NCBI RefSeq assembly: GCF_019091455.1
Contig: NZ_JAGXJN010000002.1
Coordinates: 496,001 to 560,000, forward strand
Direction: 5' to 3'
DNA length: 64,000 nt
Source: Chitinophaga sp. GbtcB8
GTDB lineage: Bacteria > Bacteroidota > Bacteroidia > Chitinophagales > Chitinophagaceae
Shown: positions 52,422-61,800 of the stretch, piece after piece
How positions within the stretch are numbered: position 1 is the stretch's first letter
Layout: the number at the start of each line of letters is the position of its first letter
Position numbers and translations under genes: made by a program
Notes under the pieces: model-generated
Seen by the model: only the letters and a program-made list of their open reading frames with translations
The model's database searches: none
What the model was told of the DNA's origin: nothing

Positions 52422-54572
52422 ATGTTGAAAAAAATTTACCAGCTGGCAACCGTACTTGTATTAATGGCAGGCAGCCTGTATGCACAGCAGCCCGTATTCC
52501 GGAATGCCCAGGCGCCGGTGGATGCGCGCGTAAAAGACCTGTTAAAAACCCTTACGCTGGATGAGAAGATCTCCCTGTTAGGGTTTAACAGTCCTGCCAT
52601 TGACCGCCTGCAAATTCCCTCTTACAACTGGTGGAACGAGGCGCTGCATGGCATTGCCAGGGCAGGAGAGGCCACAGTATACCCGCAGGCCATTGGCATG
52701 TCGGCCACCTTTAACCAGGCCCTGGTGCAGGAAGTAGCCAACACCATTTCCACGGAAGCCCGCGCCAAATACAACCTGTCGGTAGCCATGAACCGCCGCC
52801 TGTGGTACATGGGCCTCGATTTCTGGACGCCTAATATTAACCTGTTCCGTGATCCACGCTGGGGCCGCGGCCAGGGAACCTATGGTGAAGATCCCTTTCT
52901 CACCGCCAGCATAGGCACCTCATTTATCACCGGCCTGCAGGGTACAGATCCCATGCACCTGAAAACCGCCGCCTGCGCCAAACACTTTGCCGTGCACAGC
53001 GGACCGGAAGCAGACCGCCATACGTTTAACGTACAGATAGATGAAAAAGACCTGCGCGAAACTTATTTATATGCCTTTAAACACCTGGTAGATGCACATG
53101 TGGCCTCTATCATGTGCGCTTATAACCGCGTGAACGGGGAGCCTTGCTGTACCGGTAAAACGCTGCTGCAAACCATCCTGCGCGATGAGTGGGGCTTCAG
53201 CGGACAAACCGTAACAGACTGCGGTGCGCTGGATGATATTTACACACGCCACAAAGCCATTCCCACCCGCCTGGAAACAGCTGCTGCAGCAGTAAAAGCT
53301 AAAGTAGGCATGGAGTGCGGCACCATTTTGCAGAAAGATGTAAAGGAAGCCGTAGAAAAGAAATTGCTTACCGTAGCAGATGTGGACAGCGCTTTAAGCC
53401 AGAACCTGCGCACGCAAATGAAGCTGGGTATGTTTGATGAAAATGGCCTGGCTCCGTATAACCGTTATGGTGCGGACAGTGTGCACAATGCCTACCATGT
53501 AGCGCTGGCGCGTAAAACCGCAGAACAGGGTATGGTATTGCTGAAGAACAACGGCGTGCTGCCCCTGCAGAAAGAAAAATACAGCTCCATTATGGTGCTG
53601 GGTTCCAACGCAGCCGCAGCAGATGCGCTGGTAGCCAACTATCACGGCATTAACGGCAACCTGGTAACCTTTGCAGAAGGTATTGCCGCAGCAGCTGGTC
53701 CTGCCACTGCAGTACAATATGACCTGGGCTGTGATTATAAGGATACCGTACATTTTGGCGGTATATGGGCAGCAGAGAACAGTGATGTAAGCATTGCTGT
53801 AATAGGTTTAACACCGGTGCTGGAAGGAGAAGAGGGCGATGCATTCCTTTCTGCTTCCGGCGGTGATAAAGCTACGCTTAGCCTGCCCGCATCCCAGCTG
53901 GCGTTTATGAAAAAGCTGCGCGCCGCACACAAGAAACCTATTATTGCCGTAGTAACAGCCGGCAGCGCGGTTGATATTGCAGCCATTGAACCTTATGCCG
54001 ATGCTATTATATTGGCCTGGTACCCCGGTGAGCAGGGTGGTGCAGCGCTGGCGGATCTTGTGTTTGGCAATGTATCACCTTCCGGTCACTTACCGGTAAC
54101 ATTCTACCGCTCCCTGAACGACCTGCCGGATTATAAGGACTACAGCCTCAAAGGCCGTACCTACCGCTATTTCAGCGGGGAAGTGCAGTATCCTTTTGGG
54201 TTTGGATTAAGCTACACTACTTTCAGCTATGCATGGGCACAAGCACCTAAGAACGTATATGCATTAAAAGATACCATCCACTTTACTGTGAATGTGCAGA
54301 ACACCGGTAACTATGATGCGGATGATGTGCTGCAGGCTTACATACAGTACCCGCAAATGGACCGCATGCCCCTGAAAGAGCTGAAAGGCTTTAAACGCGT
54401 AAGCGTGAATAAGGGCGGGCAGCAAACCGTGGAATTAAGTATTCCTGTAAGCGAGCTGCAAAAGTGGGACCTGCCCACCGGTAAATGGAAATTATACAAA
54501 GGACAATACACCGTAGCCATTGGCAAGAACGCCAATGAAATGGTGCTGCAGCAAAAATTTGCAGTAAAATAA
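52422..54572 (+). CDS. Glycoside hydrolase family 3 protein (beta-xylosidase/beta-glucosidase type), secreted
   Basis: 716 residues. Sec signal (1-21, ending LYAQQ). GH3 N-terminal barrel with NWWNEALHGIARAG and FWTPNINLFRDPRWGRGQ, the KH motif (CAKHFAVHSGPE) and nucleophile D266 (GQTVTDCGALDDI). Then the alpha/beta sandwich (acid/base region around EGEEGD) and a C-terminal fibronectin-III-like domain (NTGNYDADDVLQAYI). The NWWNEALHG sequence is characteristic of the beta-xylosidase branch. A weak promoter (TTTG 52386, TAATCTTA 52409) lies close to the ATG. Likely a periplasmic enzyme for plant hemicellulose. Confidence 0.92.
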   Translation: MLKKIYQLATVLVLMAGSLYAQQPVFRNAQAPVDARVKDLLKTLTLDEKISLLGFNSPAIDRLQIPSYNWWNEALHGIARAGEATVYPQAIGMSATFNQALVQEVANTISTEARAKYNLSVAMNRRLWYMGLDFWTPNINLFRDPRWGRGQGTYGEDPFLTASIGTSFITGLQGTDPMHLKTAACAKHFAVHSGPEADRHTFNVQIDEKDLRETYLYAFKHLVDAHVASIMCAYNRVNGEPCCTGKTLLQTILRDEWGFSGQTVTDCGALDDIYTRHKAIPTRLETAAAAVKAKVGMECGTILQKDVKEAVEKKLLTVADVDSALSQNLRTQMKLGMFDENGLAPYNRYGADSVHNAYHVALARKTAEQGMVLLKNNGVLPLQKEKYSSIMVLGSNAAAADALVANYHGINGNLVTFAEGIAAAAGPATAVQYDLGCDYKDTVHFGGIWAAENSDVSIAVIGLTPVLEGEEGDAFLSASGGDKATLSLPASQLAFMKKLRAAHKKPIIAVVTAGSAVDIAAIEPYADAIILAWYPGEQGGAALADLVFGNVSPSGHLPVTFYRSLNDLPDYKDYSLKGRTYRYFSGEVQYPFGFGLSYTTFSYAWAQAPKNVYALKDTIHFTVNVQNTGNYDADDVLQAYIQYPQMDRMPLKELKGFKRVSVNKGGQQTVELSIPVSELQKWDLPTGKWKLYKGQYTVAIGKNANEMVLQQKFAVK

Positions 54573-54596
54573 ACTAAAAGCAAAAACACCTGAATA

Positions 54597-54627
54597 GCTT
54601 TTTGCTTTCAGCTTTCCGCTTTCAGCC
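54597..54627. repeat. Short-word repeat copy after the GH3 gene
   Basis: GCTTTTTGCTTTCAGCTTTCCGCTTTC-type words, four units, 24 bp past the GH3 stop. Similar to the 40.3-kb copy, which ends in the same TTTCAGCC. Confidence 0.55.
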
Positions 54628-54741
54628 AAATGCAGCCATGCCGGTACCGGGTGGCTGCATTTTACTTTTGTGCACAGCAATAATCCCCCGCCTGCCACGT
54701 TAAAATGGTAGAGTCATATTAATGTATTAAACAACCTGCTT

Positions 54742-55128
54742 ATGCGTTTTCCCCTGAAAATATTTACTGCCCTATGTGCTGTAATACTGCTGTACAGCTG
54801 TTCCAGGGGCGTATTCCAGTCAAAAAGCAACCAGGCATACCAGGCGCCTGCTATGGGAGCAGAATCCCGCTTTGATGAAGGACTGCGCCGGGAAAAACAT
54901 CCGCAGCAGCTGTTCAATAAAAAAGAGCGTAAGGATATGGAGAAGATGGGCTGGATCGGCGCTGATAACCGCGCTGCACCTAATACCCGCGTAACACCAG
55001 GCCGTGCAGACAGCCTGCTGACGGGCAAAACAGACAGCACCCATACTGCCATGGATAGCACCGCCGCCCCAAAAGATACCATCATTCGTACCCCTGCAGA
55101 TACAGCGCATCACCCCACCAGCTATTAA
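54742..55128 (+). CDS. Small lipoprotein of unknown function
   Basis: 128 residues with a lipoprotein signal (lipobox LYSC, Cys20). The middle is charged (RREKHPQQLFNKKERKDMEKM). The last 40 residues are Thr/Ser/Asp-rich, with a repeating DST/DT pattern (KTDSTHTAMDSTAAPKDT), probably disordered. No family recognised. The YihY-family gene follows after about 50 bp. Confidence 0.75.
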   Translation: MRFPLKIFTALCAVILLYSCSRGVFQSKSNQAYQAPAMGAESRFDEGLRREKHPQQLFNKKERKDMEKMGWIGADNRAAPNTRVTPGRADSLLTGKTDSTHTAMDSTAAPKDTIIRTPADTAHHPTSY

Positions 55129-55178
55129 TACTACAGGCTGGCACTTTAATTGACCTCATAAAGTGCTCAACTTTGTTT

Positions 55179-56156
55179 ATGAGGAAATTTTCAATAAGGG
55201 ATTTCTGGAAAGTGCTCCGGCACACCGGTAAAAGTTTTGGAACAGACCAGGTGCTCAGGCTGAGCGCATCGCTGGCCTTTTACACGGTTTTTTCATTAGG
55301 CCCCATGATGATCGTCATCATTTTCCTGGCCGACCTTTTCTGGGGGCGCGAGGCCGTGGAAGGCAGGATCTACACGCAGGTCAGCGGCCTGATAGGCAGT
55401 AAGGCCGCGCTGCAGATCCAGGAGGTAATGAAGAATGCAACGCTGGACAGCGCCAATGTATTTACCGCCGCAGTAGGCTTTATTGCCCTGCTCATAGGCG
55501 CTACCACTATTTTTACAGAGATCCAGGAAACCATTAACAGCATGTGGCGCTTAAAGGTAAAATACCGCAGGGGATTGGTGCAGCTGCTGTTAAGCCGCCT
55601 GCTGTCGTTCTCCCTGGTGCTGGGACTGGGCTTTTTATTGCTGGTATCATTGATGATCAATGCGCTGGTAGAAGGTTTTATGGACCAGCTGCGGGAACAT
55701 TTTCCACATACTGCCATCATGCTGTTCTACATTACTAACCTGGTGCTTACGTTCGTGATCATATGGTTTCTGTTTGCTATCATCTACAAGGTATTGCCGG
55801 ATGCGTTGATCCGCTGGAAAGATGTGGCCGCCGGGGCTTTTTTTACCACGCTGCTGTTTATGCTGGGAAAGTTCATCATTACCTTTTACATAGGCCGCAG
55901 CAATATAGGCAGCGCTTATGGCGCAGCCGGGTCTTTGGTGGTGCTGTTATTATGGATCTATTATTCCGCCATTATTTTATATGTTGGCGCGGAGTTCACC
56001 AAATTCTACGCCCTGCAGTTTGGCGCAGAGATCCGGCCCAGCAGTTATGCTGTAATGTACCAGGTAACAGAGGTAGAAAGTCACCGCCACAATGTGCAGG
56101 AAAATGAAAAAGAGGAGGAGCGTAAAAGAGCAGCGCAGCACAAAAAAGGCCGGTAA
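55179..56156 (+). CDS. YihY/BrkB family inner-membrane protein
   Basis: 325 residues from the ATG at 55179 (a TTG two codons earlier is less likely). Six membrane helices of the Virul_fac_BrkB domain, with LRLSASLAFYTVFSLGPMM in the first and GSLVVLLLWIYYSAIILYVG near the end. The tail is charged and Lys/Arg/Glu-rich. Long mislabelled as ribonuclease BN; the physiological role is unclear. CAACTTTG just before the ATG resembles a -7 element with one mismatch. Confidence 0.92.
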   Translation: MRKFSIRDFWKVLRHTGKSFGTDQVLRLSASLAFYTVFSLGPMMIVIIFLADLFWGREAVEGRIYTQVSGLIGSKAALQIQEVMKNATLDSANVFTAAVGFIALLIGATTIFTEIQETINSMWRLKVKYRRGLVQLLLSRLLSFSLVLGLGFLLLVSLMINALVEGFMDQLREHFPHTAIMLFYITNLVLTFVIIWFLFAIIYKVLPDALIRWKDVAAGAFFTTLLFMLGKFIITFYIGRSNIGSAYGAAGSLVVLLLWIYYSAIILYVGAEFTKFYALQFGAEIRPSSYAVMYQVTEVESHRHNVQENEKEEERKRAAQHKKGR

Positions 56157-56266
56157 TTTTTTTCTGCTTGTTTAATAACAGGATTCGCCGTATTATTAAC
56201 TATACTATAGGGAACCACCAACCAAATATCCGGATCGCAACATCATCTGCCTATAAAATAATCATC

Positions 56267-58471
56267 ATGAAGTTAACTATTACGCTTAGCGCGGCCGCTT
56301 TGGCATGGAGTATTTGCACGCCCGTTATTGCTCAGCAAAAAGCAGCCAGCACACAGCTGGAAACCCGTTTTGATCAGCAGCTTAGCAGCGCCCATATAGG
56401 CGCCACCATTAAGGAATTGTCTGCAAAGCCCCACCACCTGGGCTCTGCAGAAGGTAAAAAAGTAGCCGAAGCCATTGTAGGGAAGTTTAAGAGTTATGGG
56501 TGGGATGCCCGCATTAACACCTATAAGGTGCTGTTTCCCACGCCTAAAACACGGGTGCTGGAGCTCACCGCTCCTGTAAAGTTCACGGCTACGCTAAAAG
56601 AGCCGGCCCTGAAAGAAGATGCTACCTCCGGCCAGGAAGGACAGCTGCCTACCTATAATGCCTGGGGCGCAGATGGGAATGTAACAGCGCCGCTGGTGTA
56701 TGTGAACTACGGTTTACCCGAAGATTATGAAACATTGGAACGTTTAGGCATAGACGTGAAGGGCAAGATAGTAATAGCGCGTTATGGCCGCTCCTGGCGT
56801 GGTATTAAACCCAAGGTAGCCTCAGAGCACGGCGCTATTGGTTGTATCATTTATTCCGATCCTAAAGAAGATGGGTATTATGAAGGCGATGTATATCCCA
56901 AAGGTGCCTTTAAAAGTGAATATGGGGTACAGCGCGGTTCTGTAATGGATATGGTTATTTATCCCGGCGATCCGTTAACGCCCGGTGTAGGCGCTACGGA
57001 AAATGCCCAACGCCTGGAGCGCACACAGGCTGCTACCATCCTGAAAATACCAGTGCAGCCCATCAGCTATCATGATGCGCAGCCTTTGCTGGCAGCCCTG
57101 GAAGGACCAGTAGTACCGGCCGGATGGCGGGGCGCATTGCCCATTACCTACCATACAGGGCCGGGTAAAGCTACCGTACATTTGGAGGTAACCTACAACT
57201 GGGATCTGGTGCCTGCATACGATGTAGTAGCCACCATAAAAGGCAGCCAGTACCCGGATGAATGGGTGATACGCGGTAACCACCATGATGCCTGGGTAAA
57301 TGGCGCCGGTGACCCCATTAGCGGGCTGGCGGCCATGCTGGAAGAAGCTAAGGCCATTGGCGCGCTTGTTAAAAGCGGTTACCAGCCTAAACGCAGCCTG
57401 GTATACTGCGCCTGGGATGGCGAGGAACCAGGCCTTTTAGGATCTACAGAATGGGTGGAAGATCATGACAAAGAGCTGCAGCAAAAAGCCGTAGCCTATA
57501 TTAATACAGATGGTAATGAACGCGGTTTCCTGGGCATGGGCGGCTCACACGCCCTTACCAAATTAATGGACGGCATAGCCAAAGACGTAACCGATCCGCA
57601 AACCAAAGTAAGCGTATATGAAAGGGCCAAAGCAGCGGCGGTGGTGAATGCAGCGCCCGCGGGCCGCAAAGCAGCATTGGAAAAGAAAGGCATTACCCTT
57701 TTTGCGCTGGGCTCCGGCTCCGATTACTCGCCCTTTTTCCAGCACCTGGGCGTGCCTTCTTTAAACCTGGGTTTTGGCGGTGAAGGGGATGGGGGAGAGT
57801 ATCATTCCATTTATGATTCCTACGACCAGTATTCCCGCTTTAAAGATCCGGATTTCAGCTACGGTGTAGCGCTGGCGCAGGTAGCCGGCCGTGCAGTTTT
57901 ACGTTTAGCCGATGCTGATGTATTGCCATTTGATTTCACGGATCTGTATAAAACCATCAGCGGTTATGTAAAGGAGCTCACCGAACAGGCCGACCAGCTG
58001 CGGGAAAACACCGTGTTGGAGAACCGTTTGATAAAAGAGCATAGCTACCAGCTGGCTGCTGATCCTAAAAAGCCTTTTACTGCGCCTAAAGCAAAAGCGG
58101 AAGTGCCTTACCTGGATTTTTCCGCCCTGCAGAATGCCCTTGTAAAGCTGGACCATTCCAGCAGCACACTGGCCGATTCAATTGCTGCAACTACAATAAC
58201 CGCTGCAGCACGCCAACGCTTAAACGAAGCCTTGTACCAGGCGGAACAAAGTTTGCTGGTAAGCCAGGGATTACCCAAACGGCCCTGGTTTAAGCACAGC
58301 ATTTATGCACCCGGCTTTTATACCGGTTACGGCGTAAAAACCTTACCCGGTATCCGCGAAGCAATAGAACAGCGTAACTGGAAAGAGGCACAGGAGCAGA
58401 TAGCAGTGGTAGCAGGAGCTGTAACTAAGTTCAGCGCAAAGCTGGATGAGATCACAGGGCTGGTAAAGTAA
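56267..58471 (+). CDS. M28 family metallopeptidase, glutamate carboxypeptidase II-like
   Basis: 734 residues from the ATG at 56267, where a Sec signal begins (ending VIAQQ). The order is that of GCPII/PSMA: a PA domain insert (about 150-290; GKIVIARYGRSWRG), the M28 zinc domain and a C-terminal dimerisation domain. Di-zinc ligands and the catalytic Glu are visible: RGNHHDAWVNGAGDP, WDGEEPGLLGSTEW, YINTDG and EYHSIYDSYDQY. Releases C-terminal acidic residues in known homologues. A serine hydrolase gene follows after 19 bp, suggesting one secreted peptide-degrading unit. Confidence 0.94.
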   Translation: MKLTITLSAAALAWSICTPVIAQQKAASTQLETRFDQQLSSAHIGATIKELSAKPHHLGSAEGKKVAEAIVGKFKSYGWDARINTYKVLFPTPKTRVLELTAPVKFTATLKEPALKEDATSGQEGQLPTYNAWGADGNVTAPLVYVNYGLPEDYETLERLGIDVKGKIVIARYGRSWRGIKPKVASEHGAIGCIIYSDPKEDGYYEGDVYPKGAFKSEYGVQRGSVMDMVIYPGDPLTPGVGATENAQRLERTQAATILKIPVQPISYHDAQPLLAALEGPVVPAGWRGALPITYHTGPGKATVHLEVTYNWDLVPAYDVVATIKGSQYPDEWVIRGNHHDAWVNGAGDPISGLAAMLEEAKAIGALVKSGYQPKRSLVYCAWDGEEPGLLGSTEWVEDHDKELQQKAVAYINTDGNERGFLGMGGSHALTKLMDGIAKDVTDPQTKVSVYERAKAAAVVNAAPAGRKAALEKKGITLFALGSGSDYSPFFQHLGVPSLNLGFGGEGDGGEYHSIYDSYDQYSRFKDPDFSYGVALAQVAGRAVLRLADADVLPFDFTDLYKTISGYVKELTEQADQLRENTVLENRLIKEHSYQLAADPKKPFTAPKAKAEVPYLDFSALQNALVKLDHSSSTLADSIAATTITAAARQRLNEALYQAEQSLLVSQGLPKRPWFKHSIYAPGFYTGYGVKTLPGIREAIEQRNWKEAQEQIAVVAGAVTKFSAKLDEITGLVK

Positions 58472-58490
58472 CTTACATAATCATGCACAG

Positions 58491-59609
58491 ATGAAATTTA
58501 TTTTAACCCTTACATTATTCTTCACAACGGTTTCGCTCCATGCACAAACTGATGCGCAAAAATATGAGTCATTAATCCCTGAGATCAATAAGATCATAAA
58601 GAAAACAAAAGCAGTAGGTGTAAGCATTGCTATTATTGAGAATTATAAAGTAGTATGGGCAAAAGGCTTTGGGTTAAAAGAAGCTGGTACGCAGGATAGC
58701 GTAACCGCCACCACGCTTTTCCAGGCCGCTTCCATGAGCAAGCCGGTAACGGCATTAGCGGTAATGAAAAAGGTGCAGGAAGGAAAGATCTCATTAAGTG
58801 AAGACATCAATAAACAGCTTACTTCCTGGCAGCTGCCTGATAATGAATATACAAAACAGTCAAAGGTGAATGTGAAGGAGCTGCTAAGCCATACCGGCGG
58901 TATTTCCGGCGCTGTATTCCGGCATTATACAAGGAAAGATACCTTACCCACTATTGTACAGGCATTGAACGGGCAGGCCCCTGCCATTAATGAGCCGGTA
59001 CGGGTAACGTGGTATCCCGGGAAGTATGTGTATTCGGCCGGTGGTTACTCCATCCTGGAGCTGTTGTTAATGGATAAGGAAAAGAAAACGTATCCTGCTA
59101 TCATGGAACAAACAGTGTTGGCGCCGCTTCAAATGGAGCACAGCACTTTTGACTATCATTTGCCGGGAAAGGAATTTGCCAGTGGCCATCTTAAAAAGAA
59201 TGCAGTAATTGAAGATAAATACATGGTTATATACCCCTTCAGCTTCGGGGGGCTTTGGAGCACACCGGCAGATCTGGCGCGGTTCCTGGCCGAAGTGCAG
59301 CTATCCTTAAAAGGAGAGCAGGGCCATATACTGGACCAGGAGCATACCCGCCTGATGCTAACACCTGTTACCAATACCAGTGGCAGCCAATATGCTTTAG
59401 GGTTCACCATCGCAAAGAGAGGGCCTGTGAATTTTTTTGGGCATGACGGGCATAATTACGGGTATATATCCAGCATGCTGGCCAGTCTGGAAGGTGGGTA
59501 CGGAATGGTTATAATGACCAATTCTGAAAACGGCTGGAAAGCCGTTAACAAGATCAAAAAATTAGTAGGCCGCAAGTACTGGGCCCTGGGGCCGTATCAT
59601 CCGCACTAA
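58491..59609 (+). CDS. Serine hydrolase (class C beta-lactamase/DD-peptidase family), secreted
   Basis: 372 residues with a Sec signal (1-19, ending LHAQ). S81-x-x-K84 (ASMSKPVTAL) is the nucleophile pair. The second-box Tyr is Y181 in VYSAGGYS (Tyr-Ser-Ala instead of Tyr-x-Asn, common in esterase-like members), and the third box is HDGHNYGY. It ends 12 bp before the convergent permease stop. Likely a D-peptide or ester hydrolase rather than a resistance enzyme; the absence of the Asn makes penicillin hydrolysis unlikely. Confidence 0.9.
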   Translation: MKFILTLTLFFTTVSLHAQTDAQKYESLIPEINKIIKKTKAVGVSIAIIENYKVVWAKGFGLKEAGTQDSVTATTLFQAASMSKPVTALAVMKKVQEGKISLSEDINKQLTSWQLPDNEYTKQSKVNVKELLSHTGGISGAVFRHYTRKDTLPTIVQALNGQAPAINEPVRVTWYPGKYVYSAGGYSILELLLMDKEKKTYPAIMEQTVLAPLQMEHSTFDYHLPGKEFASGHLKKNAVIEDKYMVIYPFSFGGLWSTPADLARFLAEVQLSLKGEQGHILDQEHTRLMLTPVTNTSGSQYALGFTIAKRGPVNFFGHDGHNYGYISSMLASLEGGYGMVIMTNSENGWKAVNKIKKLVGRKYWALGPYHPH

Positions 59610-59621
59610 GCAATTTGTAAT

Positions 59622-60848
59622 TCACTCATACCGCAGCGCTTCTATAGGATCCAGCCTGCTGGCCTTTACTGCCGGGTAATAACCAAAGAACACACCGGTT
59701 ACCGTACAAACAATAAACGATAACACAATAGAGCTTTCAGATACCAGCGTGGGCCAGGAAAGGAATACCGTAATCAGTTTGGAGGCTGTTATCCCCAGCG
59801 CAATACCGATCAGCCCACCGGTAATGCTGATAAGGATGGCCTCTATCAGGAACTGCAGCAGTATATCAATCCCTCTGGCGCCAATAGACATGCGTAATCC
59901 TATTTCTTTGGTACGCTCCGTTACAGAAACATACATGATGTTCATGATACCAATACCGCCCACTACCAGGGAAATGCCGGCTATGGCGGCTAACAGCACC
60001 GTGAGCAGCTGGCTGGTGGAGCTGAAGGTATTGATCAGCTCTGCCTGCGTACGTACGGTAAAATCATCATCATCGCCGGTTTTGAGCTTATGCGCGGTGC
60101 GCAGGATCTGCGATACTTCTTCCGTAGCCAGCGTAGAGCTGCTCTCGTCAATAGCCGATGCAAAGATGTTCTGTATATACGGGATGGCCAGTATGCGCTT
60201 CTGCACCGTGGTGTAGGGCGCCAGGATAATATCGTCCTGGTCCTGCCCAAATGCATTTTCTCCTTTTTCACTCAGCACGCCAATGATCTTAAAAGGGATC
60301 TTGTTAAAACGGATGGTTTTACCCACGGGGTTTTCTCCGCCGCTGAACAGGTTCTCCACAACTGTTTGTCCAATGAGGCAAACTTTGGTGGCTGCCTTTA
60401 CATCATTATCGCCGAAAGCTACGCCCTCTTTCAATGGCCAGTCGCGTATATCCAGGTAACTAGGGCTTACACCCTGTATGCTGGTAGGCCAGTTCAGCGC
60501 ACCGTTAATAGCCTGCCCTTTGCCGGATACCTGTGGCGATACGGCTGTAATATATTTTGCCTGTTGTTCAATGGCCTTTATATCGTCCAGCTTCAGGGTT
60601 TGCAGGCTGGTAGCATCCAGCCTTGCGCCGCCGCCCACGCTGGTATTGCTGTTGGGCCGTATGGTGATCATGTTGGAGCCCATGCTGGATAGCTGATCCT
60701 GTATGCTTTGTTTGGAACCCTGGCCGATGGCCACCATTGCAATCACCGCCCCCACGCCAATAATAATACCCAGCATGGTGAGGAAGGCCCGCAGCTTGTT
60801 ACGTTGCAGTGCCCGTAAGGCTATCCGTATGAGGTTGAAGAAGTTCAT
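59622..60848 (-). CDS. MacB-like ABC transporter permease
   Basis: 408 residues, single MacB module: an N-terminal helix (NKLRAFLTMLGIIIGVGAVI), a periplasmic core domain and three C-terminal helices with the FtsX signature (RTKEIGLRMSIGARG), ending DPIEALRYE. Unlike the two 790-residue permeases it has a partner ATPase gene 11 bp upstream and an adaptor and TolC further up, forming a complete tripartite efflux system. Confidence 0.94.
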   Translation of the reverse strand: MNFFNLIRIALRALQRNKLRAFLTMLGIIIGVGAVIAMVAIGQGSKQSIQDQLSSMGSNMITIRPNSNTSVGGGARLDATSLQTLKLDDIKAIEQQAKYITAVSPQVSGKGQAINGALNWPTSIQGVSPSYLDIRDWPLKEGVAFGDNDVKAATKVCLIGQTVVENLFSGGENPVGKTIRFNKIPFKIIGVLSEKGENAFGQDQDDIILAPYTTVQKRILAIPYIQNIFASAIDESSSTLATEEVSQILRTAHKLKTGDDDDFTVRTQAELINTFSSTSQLLTVLLAAIAGISLVVGGIGIMNIMYVSVTERTKEIGLRMSIGARGIDILLQFLIEAILISITGGLIGIALGITASKLITVFLSWPTLVSESSIVLSFIVCTVTGVFFGYYPAVKASRLDPIEALRYE

Positions 60849-60859
60849 GGTTTTGTTTT

Positions 60860-61603
60860 TTAATAATCATCCGCCACCGGCAGCTCGCTTAGCGCCTGCC
60901 GTGCAGACCGTACATTTTCATTCTTGCTGTCGCGGATCACTTTACCATCGCGCAGCATTACGGTACGGCTGCTAAAGGCGGCAATATCCGGTTCGTGTGT
61001 TACGAATACAATCGTTTTGCCGGCCTGGTTCAGCTCCTGTAGCAGCGCCATGATCTCGTATGAAGTGCGGGTGTCCAGGTTGCCGGTAGCTTCATCGGCC
61101 AATATCATTACCGGCTCGTTCACCAATGCACGGGCAATGGCTACACGCTGCTGCTGCCCGCCGGATAGCTGGTTTGGCATATGATCCAGGCGCTCTGCCA
61201 GCTTCACTGCTTCCAGCGCTTTCACGGCCCGTTCCTTCCGGTCGTGGGCAGTAAGCCCGGAGTTGTAGAATAAGGGCAGCTCCACATTTTCCAGCGCGCT
61301 GGTACGCGCCAGCAGATTATAGGACTGGAACACAAAACCGATCTTGCGGTTACGCAGCCGCGCCAGCTCATCCCGCGATAGCTTACTGATATCCACGCCA
61401 TCCAGCTGGTATACCCCTGAGGTAGGTTTATCCAGGCAGCCCAATAAATTCAGCAGCGTAGTTTTGCCGCTGCCGCTGCTGCCCATAATAGTTACAAATT
61501 CTCCGGTTGTTACCTCAAACGATACGCCTTTCAGCGCGCGAACAATCTCCGTACCCATTCTAAACTCCCGCTTCAGGTCATGTAGCTCTAGTATCTTACC
61601 CAT
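60860..61603 (-). CDS. ABC transporter ATP-binding protein (MacB/LolD type)
   Basis: 247 residues. Walker [11 protein letters not shown]-loop VFQSYNLL, signature [15 protein letters not shown], Walker [14 protein letters not shown] and H-loop TVVFVTHEP-like ([11 protein letters not shown]). The pattern is that of the MacB/LolCDE exporter group, in which ATP hydrolysis drives a mechanotransmission permease. Partner of the permease directly downstream. Confidence 0.96.
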   Translation of the reverse strand: MGKILELHDLKREFRMGTEIVRALKGVSFEVTTGEFVTIMGSSGSGKTTLLNLLGCLDKPTSGVYQLDGVDISKLSRDELARLRNRKIGFVFQSYNLLARTSALENVELPLFYNSGLTAHDRKERAVKALEAVKLAERLDHMPNQLSGGQQQRVAIARALVNEPVMILADEATGNLDTRTSYEIMALLQELNQAGKTIVFVTHEPDIAAFSSRTVMLRDGKVIRDSKNENVRSARQALSELPVADDY

Positions 61604-61800
61604 TTCATTATAGTTTCATTATCATTCACTCCGCACATCTCAGCTTCAAAACTTTATTAACTCATCCCATTCTCATCCATTCATCATCAGCATCCTGTAT
61701 CCTCTTTTATCCAGCTATTTATCATTTAACTCCATCGCTCATTATAAAAACCAGCATATTAGCACATCAGCACATTAGCAAATTTCAAACATCTGCACAT
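61604..61800. other. Intergenic gap in the efflux operon with AGCACATTAG words
   Basis: No gene seen. Three words (AGCATATTAG, AGCACATCAG, AGCACATTAG) run head-to-tail at 61753-61780, and ATTAT/CATTC-type words surround them. The gap separates the adaptor and ATPase genes that otherwise form one unit. Confidence 0.5.

Noticed and set aside
55179..56156. Ribonuclease BN
   Set aside because: YihY proteins were historically mislabelled so; the sequence is a six-helix membrane protein without nuclease motifs.
58491..59609. Beta-lactamase resistance gene
   Set aside because: SxxK is present but the second box is Tyr-Ser-Ala rather than Tyr-x-Asn, typical of esterase/peptidase members.
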